Shown in pieces: positions 17,443 through 25,163 of a stretch of 64,000 nt of DNA. The notes beneath the pieces were generated by a model that was not told the DNA's origin, searched no databases, and saw nothing but the letters and a program-made list of their open reading frames with translations. The stretch lies in assembly GCF_021391675.1 (NCBI RefSeq), contig NZ_CP090095.1, forward strand, positions 439,501 to 503,500, written 5' to 3'. The stretch is from Neorhizobium galegae. GTDB taxonomy: Bacteria; Pseudomonadota; Alphaproteobacteria; Rhizobiales; Rhizobiaceae. Every line of letters begins with the position of its first letter. Positions within the stretch are counted from its first letter, which is position 1. The translations under genes were made by a program, and so were the position numbers.

Positions 17443-18225
17443 TTACAAGTTATAGGATGGCCACTCTTCCAGCATGCGGTAATGGGTTGCTCGCACAACG
17501 GCCTGCGTGCGGTTCCTGGCGCCAAGCTTCTTCGCGGCAGCGTTGAGATGCATGACGACCGTCGGGACCGACCGCTCGATGATGCGGGAGATTTCTTTGG
17601 CCGAAAGCCCTTCGGCGGAGAAGCGCAGGCATTCGCGCTCGCGTTCCGTCAGTCGCGCATGGCCGCAGCGAAACACCTGTGCGTCGAACAGCGAATAGGC
17701 TGTCTCGTGAAAGACATGAGCGAGAAGGTTGAAATCGGCGATGTAGCGCAGCGCGTGCTGTTCGAATTCCCGGTTTCCGCCGAAACGCACGCCGGTAATG
17801 GTCGCATAGTCGCCGCGCGGCATATGGACCGGCACGGTGACGCCGGTCGACATGTCCCGTTCGCTCAGATAACGCGCCACCGGCGCCGTGTCCTCGGTCA
17901 TGAAGCGGCGGATCAGTGTGTCCGCACTGGTATCATAGTTCCAGAAAAACGGGGTGGAGGTGCGCAGAGCGACCTGCTGGACCGGATCGATGCGGAAATA
18001 ACCGCGATTGAACCAGTAATCGTGCATGTCGTCTGAAATGTTGCGCAGCTTGAGCAGCGAAGGGATCATGATCGCGCCATCGAGATCGTAGGGCACCGGA
18101 GTGTAATCATAGATCAGCGCCTCGAAGCCGATCGCCTTCATCGCCTCGAAGATCTGGTCAATGCGTCCATCCAGCGTCTCATGCGCCGTGAACTGGCTTC
18201 TGATCGTGCCGATTTCGTCAATCAT
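17443..18225 (-). CDS. LuxR-family solo regulator, PipR/NesR/OryR-like
   Basis: 260 residues with an N-terminal autoinducer-binding-type domain (about 15-170) and a C-terminal GerE helix-turn-helix ([24 protein letters not shown] to [12 protein letters not shown]). The positions equal to TraR Trp57 and Tyr61 are Met67 and Trp71 ([18 protein letters not shown]), while Asp80, Pro81 and Trp95 are kept. This M/W pair is the hallmark of LuxR solos of plant-associated bacteria that respond to plant compounds rather than AHLs. No luxI is in the window. ATG 18225 has GGAG seven bases upstream; a GTG at 18264 is less likely. Divergent from iminopeptidase copy 2, with a 17-bp palindrome between them. 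Confidence 0.9.
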   Translation of the reverse strand: MIDEIGTIRSQFTAHETLDGRIDQIFEAMKAIGFEALIYDYTPVPYDLDGAIMIPSLLKLRNISDDMHDYWFNRGYFRIDPVQQVALRTSTPFFWNYDTSADTLIRRFMTEDTAPVARYLSERDMSTGVTVPVHMPRGDYATITGVRFGGNREFEQHALRYIADFNLLAHVFHETAYSLFDAQVFRCGHARLTERERECLRFSAEGLSAKEISRIIERSVPTVVMHLNAAAKKLGARNRTQAVVRATHYRMLEEWPSYNL

Positions 18226-18309
18226 TCCCGGCTCCACAGCCCCTTGAGCCTCCGATCCTATCACTTCTTATAGCTGGCGCCCAATAACGTTTGCGGTAAA
18301 AATTAGCAG

Positions 18310-18326
18310 TGCTCAAATATTGAGCA
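18310..18326. promoter_or_regulatory. 17-bp perfect palindrome in luxR/pip intergenic region
   Basis: TGCTCAA-ATA-TTGAGCA is a perfect 7-3-7 palindrome. Its centre is 34 bases upstream of the iminopeptidase ATG (18352) and 93 bases upstream of the LuxR-type ATG (18225). The size resembles lux-box-type sites (about 18-20 bp). The spacing suits activation of the regulator's own promoter or repression of the iminopeptidase better than classical activation of the latter. Confidence 0.6.
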
Positions 18327-18351
18327 AGTGAAATCTTTGCAGGAGTGTGCA

Positions 18352-19242
18352 ATGTGGCGTGAGATCGAGCCCGATGCTCGACATGAGATCGAAGTCGATG
18401 GCCACAAGGTGGTTGCCTACAGTTTTGGCGATGGGCCCGAGACGATCTTCTGCCTCAATGGCGGACCGGGCCTGCCCTGCGACTATCTGCGGGAGTCTCA
18501 TTCCTGCCTGGCCGACAAGGGTTACCGCGTCGTTGCCTTCGATCAGCTCGGCACCGGCGCCTCCGATCGTCCGACAGACACCTCGCTCTGGACCATCGGC
18601 CGTTATGTCGAGGAAACCGAGACGGTTCGCAAGGCGCTTGGGCTTGGCAGGGTGCATATGCTCGGCCATTCGTGGGGTGGCTGGCTGGCGATCGATTATG
18701 CACTGACCTATCCGGAAAACCTGCAGACGCTGATCCTTGAAGATACCGTCGCCGACATGCCGCATCTGATCTCGGAGCTGGAACGGCTGCGCGCGGCCCT
18801 CGGGCCTGAAACGGTTGCGATGATGCAGAAACACGAGGCGCAGGGCACTTACGACCACCCTGAATATCTGGCAGCCGTCACCATTCTGAACTACCGCCAC
18901 GTCTGCCGACTGTCTGAATGGCCTTCCCCGGTCAACCGGTCCCTGGGAGACTGGAACATGGGGCCTTACGGCACGATGCAGGGGCCGAACGAGTTCCTCT
19001 ATATCGGCAACCTGAAGGACTGGAACCGCATTCCCGACTTGCCGCGCATGACAGTGCCGACGCTGATCACCTGCGGCGAACATGACGAGCTGACGCCGGC
19101 CTGCGCGATGAAAATGAAGCTCGCCATCCCGAATGCCGAGATCAAGGTCTTCGCCAATGCCAGCCACATGCCCTTTTACGAAAACCCGATGGATTATTAC
19201 CCGGCGCTTGTCGATTTCCTCGCCAGAAACAGAGCGAACTGA
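18352..19242 (+). CDS. Proline-iminopeptidase-family alpha/beta hydrolase (copy 2, PipA-like)
   Basis: 296 residues, S33-family hydrolase. NGGPG (residues 36-40) replaces the usual HGGPG. The nucleophile elbow is GHSWGG with Ser107. The later ITCGEHDELTP supplies the Asp and NASHMPFYE the His. ATG 18352 is chosen because AGGAG sits seven bases upstream and the family begins MWREIEP-like. It faces the LuxR-type solo regulator and is followed by a peptide-type ABC transporter on the same strand, the arrangement described for plant-responsive PipR loci, where pipA encodes a proline iminopeptidase. Likely cleaves an imported plant-derived amide or peptide (inference). Confidence 0.9.
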   Translation: MWREIEPDARHEIEVDGHKVVAYSFGDGPETIFCLNGGPGLPCDYLRESHSCLADKGYRVVAFDQLGTGASDRPTDTSLWTIGRYVEETETVRKALGLGRVHMLGHSWGGWLAIDYALTYPENLQTLILEDTVADMPHLISELERLRAALGPETVAMMQKHEAQGTYDHPEYLAAVTILNYRHVCRLSEWPSPVNRSLGDWNMGPYGTMQGPNEFLYIGNLKDWNRIPDLPRMTVPTLITCGEHDELTPACAMKMKLAIPNAEIKVFANASHMPFYENPMDYYPALVDFLARNRAN

Positions 19243-19293
19243 TGCATAGACCGGTGAACGACAACATCGGAAGACGGAGGCGCGGGCGTCGCC

Positions 19294-20232
19294 ATGCATC
19301 GTTATAGGTTCGTTCTCTCAAGGCCGCTGCAATTCCTGCCGGTCATTTTCGGCATCAGCATCATCACCTTCATTCTGGTGCGGCTGATCCCCGGCGATCC
19401 GGCGCGCGTTCTTCTCGGTACCCGTGCAACGCCGTCGGCGATCGCCAATATCCGCGCCCAGTTCGGCCTCGACGAGCCGATCTGGCTGCAATATCTCTAT
19501 TTCCTCCGAAACCTTGCCCATGGCGAGATGGGCAAGTCGATCCTCTACAAGATCGACGTGCTCCAGCTGATCGCAACGCGTATCGAGCCGACGCTCGCAC
19601 TTGTCATTTCGAGCGTGGTCCTGTCGATCCTGATTGCCGTGCCGATGGCATCGATCGCGGCGCGCAATGCCGGACGGAGCCTGGATCACGCGGTCCGCAT
19701 CATTTCCACCTTCGGCATAGGCTTTCCGCCGTTCTGGCTCGGGCTGATGCTTATCATCCTGTTCAGCGTGAAGCTCGACCTGCTGCCGGTCTCCGGTTAT
19801 GGATCGACCCTGGGCGAAAAGCTGTCGCATCTGGTCCTGCCGAGCCTGACGATCGCGTTGTCCCTGTCGACCGTGCTGACCCGAAGCCTGCGGGCGGCGA
19901 TGATCGAGCAACTCAAATCGGATGTGTCTACAGCGGCGCGCGCCCGCGGCATGCCGGAACGTGTTGTTTTCTGGCGCCATGTGCTGCCCAATTCGCTGGT
20001 GCCGACGATCAATCTTCTCGCCGTCAACACCGGCTGGCTGATCGGCGGCACGGTGGTCATCGAAAGTGTCTTTGCGCTTCCCGGCATGGGCCAGCTTCTC
20101 GTGCGCGCCATCTTTTCGCGCGACTACATGGTCGTGCAGGGTGTTGCCATGGTGTTTGCCTGCGCCACCGTGCTCGTGAACTTTCTGGCGGATATCGCCA
20201 CCGTCGCGGCCGACCCGAGGGTAAAGATATGA
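19294..20232 (+). CDS. ABC transporter permease, DppB type
   Basis: 312 residues with six predicted membrane helices. The N-terminal helix PLQFLPVIFGISIITFILVRLIPGDPARVLLG and the cytoplasmic EAA-type loop ARARGMPERVVFWRHVLPNSLVPTIN identify the BPD_transp_1 family of dipeptide/oligopeptide/nickel importers. The C-terminal VIESVFALPGMGQLLVRAIFSRDY is typical. It is the first gene of a four-gene transporter unit and starts about 50 bases after the iminopeptidase stop, probably in the same transcript. The next gene overlaps its stop by four bases. Confidence 0.93.
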   Translation: MHRYRFVLSRPLQFLPVIFGISIITFILVRLIPGDPARVLLGTRATPSAIANIRAQFGLDEPIWLQYLYFLRNLAHGEMGKSILYKIDVLQLIATRIEPTLALVISSVVLSILIAVPMASIAARNAGRSLDHAVRIISTFGIGFPPFWLGLMLIILFSVKLDLLPVSGYGSTLGEKLSHLVLPSLTIALSLSTVLTRSLRAAMIEQLKSDVSTAARARGMPERVVFWRHVLPNSLVPTINLLAVNTGWLIGGTVVIESVFALPGMGQLLVRAIFSRDYMVVQGVAMVFACATVLVNFLADIATVAADPRVKI

Positions 20233-21080
20233 GCGCCGGTGCCATATCCATCACGGCTTCTGGCTGGAGAACTTTCCTCGGCCGGCGCACGATGCTGATG
20301 GCCGGGGCCGGCTTCCTCCTGTTCTTCGTACTGCTCGCCGTCGCGGCGCCATTGATCGCGCCTTATGACCCGATCCTGCAGGACGGCGGTGCCCGCCTGC
20401 AGCCGCCATCCTTGCTGCATCCCTTCGGCACGGATAATTTCGGTCGCGACATCCTCTCCCGCATCATCTGGGGCGCACGGGTGGACCTGCAGATCGCACT
20501 GATCGGCGTCGCGTTTCCGTTCGTCATCGGGACCATCCTCGGTACTGTCGCGGGCTTCTTCGGCGGCATAGTCGATGCGCTTTTCATGCGGATCGTCGAT
20601 ATCATCCTCGCTTTTCCGTTTCTGGTGCTGATGCTGTCGATCATCACCATCCTTGGGCCGGGGCTCGGCAGCTTCTATATTGCCATGGCCCTGGTCGGCT
20701 GGGTTTCCTACGCTCGCTTGATCCGGGCGCAGATCCTGGTCCTCAAGAACAATGACTATGCCGTCGCAGCGGTCAGCCTCGGCTTCGGCCGGATGCGGAT
20801 CATGTTTCGCCACCTGCTGCCGAACGCGATTGCCGGTTCGATCGTTTTTTCCATGTCGGATGCAGTGCTGGTTCTGCTAAGCGGCGCTGCCGTCAGCTAT
20901 CTGGGACTCGGCGTGCAGCCGCCGGTAGCGGAATGGGGCGTGATGGTTGCCGAAGGCCAGAGCTTCATCACCACGGCCTGGTGGATCACGCTGTTTCCCG
21001 GCCTCTCCATCGTCTTCCTCGCCTTCGGATTCAGCATGCTCGGCGATGCGCTCGGCGAATTGCTGGGAGTGCACGAATGA
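20229..21080 (+). CDS. ABC transporter permease, DppC type
   Basis: 283 residues. It has the extended N-terminal segment and PLIAPYDPILQDG ... HPFGTDNFGRDILSRIIWGARVDLQIAL signature of DppC/OppC permeases, followed by five more helices. The EAA loop is AVSLGFGRMRIMFRHLLPNAIAGSI. It pairs with the DppB-type permease to form the membrane channel. ATG overlaps the upstream stop (ATGA), and its own stop overlaps the ATPase start, so the three are tightly coupled. Confidence 0.94.
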   Translation: MSAGAISITASGWRTFLGRRTMLMAGAGFLLFFVLLAVAAPLIAPYDPILQDGGARLQPPSLLHPFGTDNFGRDILSRIIWGARVDLQIALIGVAFPFVIGTILGTVAGFFGGIVDALFMRIVDIILAFPFLVLMLSIITILGPGLGSFYIAMALVGWVSYARLIRAQILVLKNNDYAVAAVSLGFGRMRIMFRHLLPNAIAGSIVFSMSDAVLVLLSGAAVSYLGLGVQPPVAEWGVMVAEGQSFITTAWWITLFPGLSIVFLAFGFSMLGDALGELLGVHE

Positions 21081-22780
21081 GCGCTCCGGTTCTTTCCGTC
21101 CGCAATCTCACCGTCAAGGCGCATCTCGACGACGAGACGCGCATGCTGCTCGACGCCGTATCGCTCGATCTGGCGCGAGGCGAAATTCTCGGGCTGGTCG
21201 GTGAAAGCGGCTCCGGCAAAAGCTTGTTCTGCCGATCGCTGGTGCGGCTGCTTCCTTCTTCGCGATTGCGGATCGAGGGTGGTTCCGCCCTGCTCGAGGG
21301 ACGCGAACTGACGACCTTGAGCGATAGCGAGATGCTGAAGGTTCGCGGCGGCGAGATCGGCATGATCTTTCAGAACCCGACAAGCCATCTCGATCCGGTG
21401 ATGCGGATCGGCGACCAGATAGCCGAAGGTATCCGCTATCATCAGGGTCTCGATGCCAGGGCGGCGCGCGCGGCGGCGACGGAGATCCTGTCGCAGGTCG
21501 GTTTCCCCGATCCGCTCCGGCAGTACGACAGCTATCCACACGAATTTTCCGGCGGTATGCGCCAGCGGGCAATGATCGGTGTGGCTCTGTCCTGCAATCC
21601 GAAGATCCTGATTGCCGACGAACCCACCACCGCCCTTGACGTCACCATCCAGGCCCAGATCCTGGCGCTGCTGATGGATCTGCGCGACCGTCGCGGCCTG
21701 TCGATCATCCTCATCACCCATGATCTCGGAATCGTGGCGCAGACATGCGATCGCATCGCCGTCATGCGGGGCGGCCGGTTGCTGGAACAGGGACCGAAGC
21801 GGCAGATCCTCTCGCAACCGCAGGACCCCTACACAATCAGGCTGATCCAAAGTCATCCGTCGATGCCGGACACGAAGCCCCTTGCTGCAGTTGCGGCCCT
21901 GCCGGCCGCCGCATCCGTGAAGCCTATTCTGGAGATCGACGACCTGCATGTGCGGTTCCCTGTCGGGGGCGGCCTTTTCAGAGGGAGTGCTACGAAAACG
22001 GTCTCCGCCGTCTCCGGCGTCAGCCTGCAGATCATGCCTGGCGAGACGGTCGGCATCGTCGGCGAATCCGGTAGCGGCAAGAGCACGCTTGCACGCGCGA
22101 TACTGGGCCTTACGCCGATCTCCTCCGGCCATGTAAGCTTCGAGGGCGTCGACCTTGCCCTGCAGCGCAATGCTGCGCTGGCGAAACTGCGGCGCGAGAC
22201 GGCGATGGTCTTCCAGGATCCATTCAATGCCTTAAACCCGCGCCTCACCATCGGCCAGACGATCGGTGAGGTTTTGGCCGTTCAGGGGAAGGTCGAGAAG
22301 GCCGATATTCCTGCCCGCATTGGCGAATTGCTTGACCTCGTCGGGCTGGAGCGCGAGTTCGCCAATCGCAAGCCGCGCTCGATGAGTGGCGGCCAATGCC
22401 AGCGTGCAGGCATCGCCCGCGCCCTGGCCGTCGATCCGAAGTTGATCATCGCCGACGAATGTGTTGCCGCGCTCGACGTCACCATCCAGGCGCAGATCAT
22501 CGCGCTTTTCCGGGATCTGGCAGCAAGGATGAACCTGACGCTCGTCTTCATCGCCCATGATCTGGCGATCGTCCGCAATCTGTGCACCCGCACCGTGGTG
22601 ATGTATCGCGGCGCAGTCGTTGAGGAAGGGCCTTCGGAACAGGTCTTCTCTCACCCGAAACATGCCTATACGGCAGCACTCGTCGCCGCGATCCCCGATA
22701 TTGACCCGGACAAGCCGCTGCTCGGCGCCATTCCCGAGCCAACAGCAGACATTCTCCCATCAATCAAACGCATGCCATAA
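21077..22780 (+). CDS. Dual-domain peptide ABC transporter ATPase (DppD-DppF fusion)
   Basis: 567 residues with two complete nucleotide-binding domains in one chain. Domain 1 has Walker A GLVGESGSGKS at about 39-49, signature FSGGMRQR near 157 and Walker [12 protein letters not shown]. Domain 2 has Walker A GIVGESGSGKST near 327, signature MSGGQCQRAGIARAL near 436 and LIIADECVAALD, in which the usual Pro after the catalytic Glu is Cys. It supplies both ATPase subunits of the importer. The start at 21077 is the ATG overlapping the upstream stop. The second domain ends with the oligopeptide-transporter C-terminal extension. Confidence 0.94.
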   Translation: MSAPVLSVRNLTVKAHLDDETRMLLDAVSLDLARGEILGLVGESGSGKSLFCRSLVRLLPSSRLRIEGGSALLEGRELTTLSDSEMLKVRGGEIGMIFQNPTSHLDPVMRIGDQIAEGIRYHQGLDARAARAAATEILSQVGFPDPLRQYDSYPHEFSGGMRQRAMIGVALSCNPKILIADEPTTALDVTIQAQILALLMDLRDRRGLSIILITHDLGIVAQTCDRIAVMRGGRLLEQGPKRQILSQPQDPYTIRLIQSHPSMPDTKPLAAVAALPAAASVKPILEIDDLHVRFPVGGGLFRGSATKTVSAVSGVSLQIMPGETVGIVGESGSGKSTLARAILGLTPISSGHVSFEGVDLALQRNAALAKLRRETAMVFQDPFNALNPRLTIGQTIGEVLAVQGKVEKADIPARIGELLDLVGLEREFANRKPRSMSGGQCQRAGIARALAVDPKLIIADECVAALDVTIQAQIIALFRDLAARMNLTLVFIAHDLAIVRNLCTRTVVMYRGAVVEEGPSEQVFSHPKHAYTAALVAAIPDIDPDKPLLGAIPEPTADILPSIKRMP

Positions 22781-22799
22781 CAAAGAAGGGAACAACATC

Positions 22800-24314
22800 A
22801 TGCACAGGAAGTGGAAATCAGTCGGCTTCGCGGCATTTGCCGCCGCCCTCAGCCTCAGCGCAAGTTTTGCAGAAGCAGCCGGCGTTCTCACCATCGGCCG
22901 CCGCGAGGATTCGACCACGTTCGACCCGATCAAATCGGCGCAGAACGTTGACAACTGGGTCTTCTCCAACGTCTTCGACGTGCTGATCCGGGTGGACAAG
23001 ACCGGCACCAAGCTGGAGCCGGGCCTTGCCGAAAGCTGGAAAGTGTCCGATGACGGCCTGACCTACACGTTCAAGATCCGCGACGCGAAATTTTCCGACG
23101 GCTCGCCGATCACGGCCGACGACGCGGCGTTCAGCCTGCTGCGCATCCGCGACAACGATGGCTCGTTATGGAGCGACAGCTACAAGATCGTCGATACCGC
23201 CAAAGCGACCGATCCGAAAACTCTGACCGTCAAGCTGAAGACGCCTTCTGCGCCCTTCCTGTCGACGCTGGCACTGCCGAACGTCTCGGTCCTGTCGAAG
23301 AAGGCGGTTGAGGCCGGCGAAGACGCCTTTGCCGAATTGCCGACCGCGTCCTCCGGCGCTTTCACAGTCAAGGAATGGAGGCGCGGCGACCGCGTGATCC
23401 TCGAAAAGAACCCGAAATTCTGGCAGGCGGACCGGGTAAAACTCGATGGCGTCGAGTGGATTTCCGTGCCGGACGACAATACCCGCATGTTGAACGTGCA
23501 GGCCGGCCAGCTCGACACGGCGATCTTCGTGCCGTTCTCGCGTGTCGAGGAGCTGAAGAAGGACGCCAATCTCAACGTCCTGATCGACACCTCGACCCGC
23601 GAGGACCATCTGCTGATCAACCATGAGCATGGGGCGCTCGCCAAGAAGGAAGTGCGACAGGCCCTCGACATGGCGATCGACAAGAAGGCGATCGTCGATA
23701 CCGTCACCTTTGGCATCGGAACGGTCGCAAATTCCTATATTCCCAAGGGCTCGCTCTATCATTACGACGCCAATTTCCAGTATCCCTATGATCCCGAAAA
23801 GGCCAAGGCGATGCTTGCTAAGGCCGGCGCCTCAGATTTGTCGCTGAACTACGTTGTCAATGCCGGCAACGAGGTCGACGAGCAGATCGCCGTGCTGTTG
23901 CAGCAGCAGCTTTCCAAGGCGGGTGTCACGGTCAACCTGCAGAAGGTCGATCCGAGCCAGAGCTGGGATATGCTGATCGCCGGTGATTACGACATCTCGG
24001 TGATGTACTGGACGAACGATATCCTCGATCCCGACCAGAAGACGACCTTCGTCCTCGGCCATGACACCAATATGAACTACATGACCCGCTACAAGAGCGA
24101 CAAGGTGAAGGACCTCGTGGCCGCGGCGCGCCTGGAACTCGATCCGACGAAGCGTGAAGCGATTTATGTCGAGATCCAGAAGACGGCAAAGGACGACGTG
24201 CACTGGATCGACCTGTACTACAGCCCTTACATCAACGTCGCGCGCAAGAATGTCGAGAATTTCTACCAGAACCCGCTTGGTCGTTTCTTCCTCGAAGACA
24301 CCGTGAAGAACTGA
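22800..24314 (+). CDS. Peptide-type ABC transporter substrate-binding protein (family 5)
   Basis: 504 residues with a Sec signal peptide (cleavage after SFAEA, near residue 26), so periplasmic. The mature protein has the SBP_bac_5 pattern: FDPIKSAQNVDNWVFSNVFDVLIRVD early, then AESWKVSDDGLTYTFKIRDAKFSDGSPITADD, the conserved LxxxG(L/E)xxxW module of dipeptide/oligopeptide/nickel binders. The start has AAGGGA eight bases upstream. It is last in the transporter unit behind iminopeptidase copy 2, and a UUCG-capped hairpin follows its stop. The ligand may be a peptide or a small plant amide (inference from context). Confidence 0.93.
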   Translation: MHRKWKSVGFAAFAAALSLSASFAEAAGVLTIGRREDSTTFDPIKSAQNVDNWVFSNVFDVLIRVDKTGTKLEPGLAESWKVSDDGLTYTFKIRDAKFSDGSPITADDAAFSLLRIRDNDGSLWSDSYKIVDTAKATDPKTLTVKLKTPSAPFLSTLALPNVSVLSKKAVEAGEDAFAELPTASSGAFTVKEWRRGDRVILEKNPKFWQADRVKLDGVEWISVPDDNTRMLNVQAGQLDTAIFVPFSRVEELKKDANLNVLIDTSTREDHLLINHEHGALAKKEVRQALDMAIDKKAIVDTVTFGIGTVANSYIPKGSLYHYDANFQYPYDPEKAKAMLAKAGASDLSLNYVVNAGNEVDEQIAVLLQQQLSKAGVTVNLQKVDPSQSWDMLIAGDYDISVMYWTNDILDPDQKTTFVLGHDTNMNYMTRYKSDKVKDLVAAARLELDPTKREAIYVEIQKTAKDDVHWIDLYYSPYINVARKNVENFYQNPLGRFFLEDTVKN

Positions 24315-24322
24315 TGACGTGT

Positions 24323-24348
24323 CGGCCGGGCGCTTCGGCGCCTGGCCG
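24323..24348. terminator. 11-bp hairpin with TTCG loop between convergent genes
   Basis: CGGCCGGGCGC - TTCG - GCGCCTGGCCG forms an 11-bp stem with one G-T pair and a stable UUCG tetraloop, sited between the convergent stops at 24314 and 24367. It lacks a T-run on either side, so it is best read as a bidirectional 3'-end stabiliser or weak terminator. Confidence 0.6.
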
Positions 24349-24366
24349 ATCGGGCTGATGCGCGCT

Positions 24367-25152
24367 TTACGAAGGATCGGGATCGGCCACGACGATATCG
24401 ACACCGGCCGCGGCAAGGGCCGCCGCCATCTCCGGGTCAGGCATGCGGTCGGTTATCAGGCTTGCGATCTGGCTCAGTCCCGCCACCTGGAAAACGGCCG
24501 GACGTCCGAGTTTTGCATGATCGGCCAGAACCGTGATGCTCTGCGCCTGGGCGATCATGGCGCGGGCCATCTCGGTTTCCCGCAGGTCGTAGTCCATAAC
24601 AGCGGTCGCGGTGATCGCGCCGACAGTCAGTACGACATGCTCGGCCTTGAACTGGGCGATCTGTGCGGTGGCCATCGCCCCCAATGTTTCGCGGCCCTCG
24701 GCCGCGATTTCGCCGCCGACCAGATAGACATGATGGCGCATCTCCGCCTGAGCCATGATCCTGGCGATCTGCGGAGAATTGGTGATCACCGTCATGTTGC
24801 GCCGCTTGGCCAGCGCCTGCGCAAAGGCGATCGTCGTCGAGCCCGTGTCGATGAACAGCACGGAGCCCTCAGGGAACAAGGTTGCGGCCTTGCGGGCGAT
24901 GGCGGTCTTCTCCGCCTTTCGCTCCTTCATGCGCGTGTCGAATTCGCTTTCGTGAGGCGAGGCATCCTTCAGCTTCAGGGCGCGCGCGCCGCCATGGAAC
25001 TTGCGAATGTGACCTCCGGTGTCCAGATCCGAGAGATCACGCCTGATGGTCTCGCGGGACGCATCAAAACGTTCTGCCAGATCCTCGACCGTGACTTCGC
25101 CGGTCTCATCGAGAAGCCGGAGAATTTCCTCCCGCCTGGCTGCCGGTTTCAT
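24367..25152 (-). CDS. DeoR/GlpR-family transcriptional repressor
   Basis: 261 residues. An N-terminal winged helix (RREEILRLLDETGEVTVEDLAERFDASRETIRRDLSDLDTGGHIRKFHGGA, residues 6-56) is followed by the DeoR sensor domain with the GSVLFIDTGSTTIAFAQAL phosphate-binding loop and later VGAITATAVMDYD. Members usually repress sugar or polyol catabolic genes and are relieved by a phosphorylated intermediate. The gene starts 11 bases after the large FAD/Fe-S dehydrogenase stop, hence same operon, and probably also controls the divergent flavoprotein/kinase operon. Confidence 0.93.
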   Translation of the reverse strand: MKPAARREEILRLLDETGEVTVEDLAERFDASRETIRRDLSDLDTGGHIRKFHGGARALKLKDASPHESEFDTRMKERKAEKTAIARKAATLFPEGSVLFIDTGSTTIAFAQALAKRRNMTVITNSPQIARIMAQAEMRHHVYLVGGEIAAEGRETLGAMATAQIAQFKAEHVVLTVGAITATAVMDYDLRETEMARAMIAQAQSITVLADHAKLGRPAVFQVAGLSQIASLITDRMPDPEMAAALAAAGVDIVVADPDPS

Positions 25153-25163
25153 CGTCTATTCCT

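Noticed and set aside
17443..18225. Canonical AHL quorum-sensing system
   Set aside because: No luxI-type synthase in the window, and the ligand-pocket residues equal to Trp57/Tyr61 are Met/Trp, arguing against AHL sensing.
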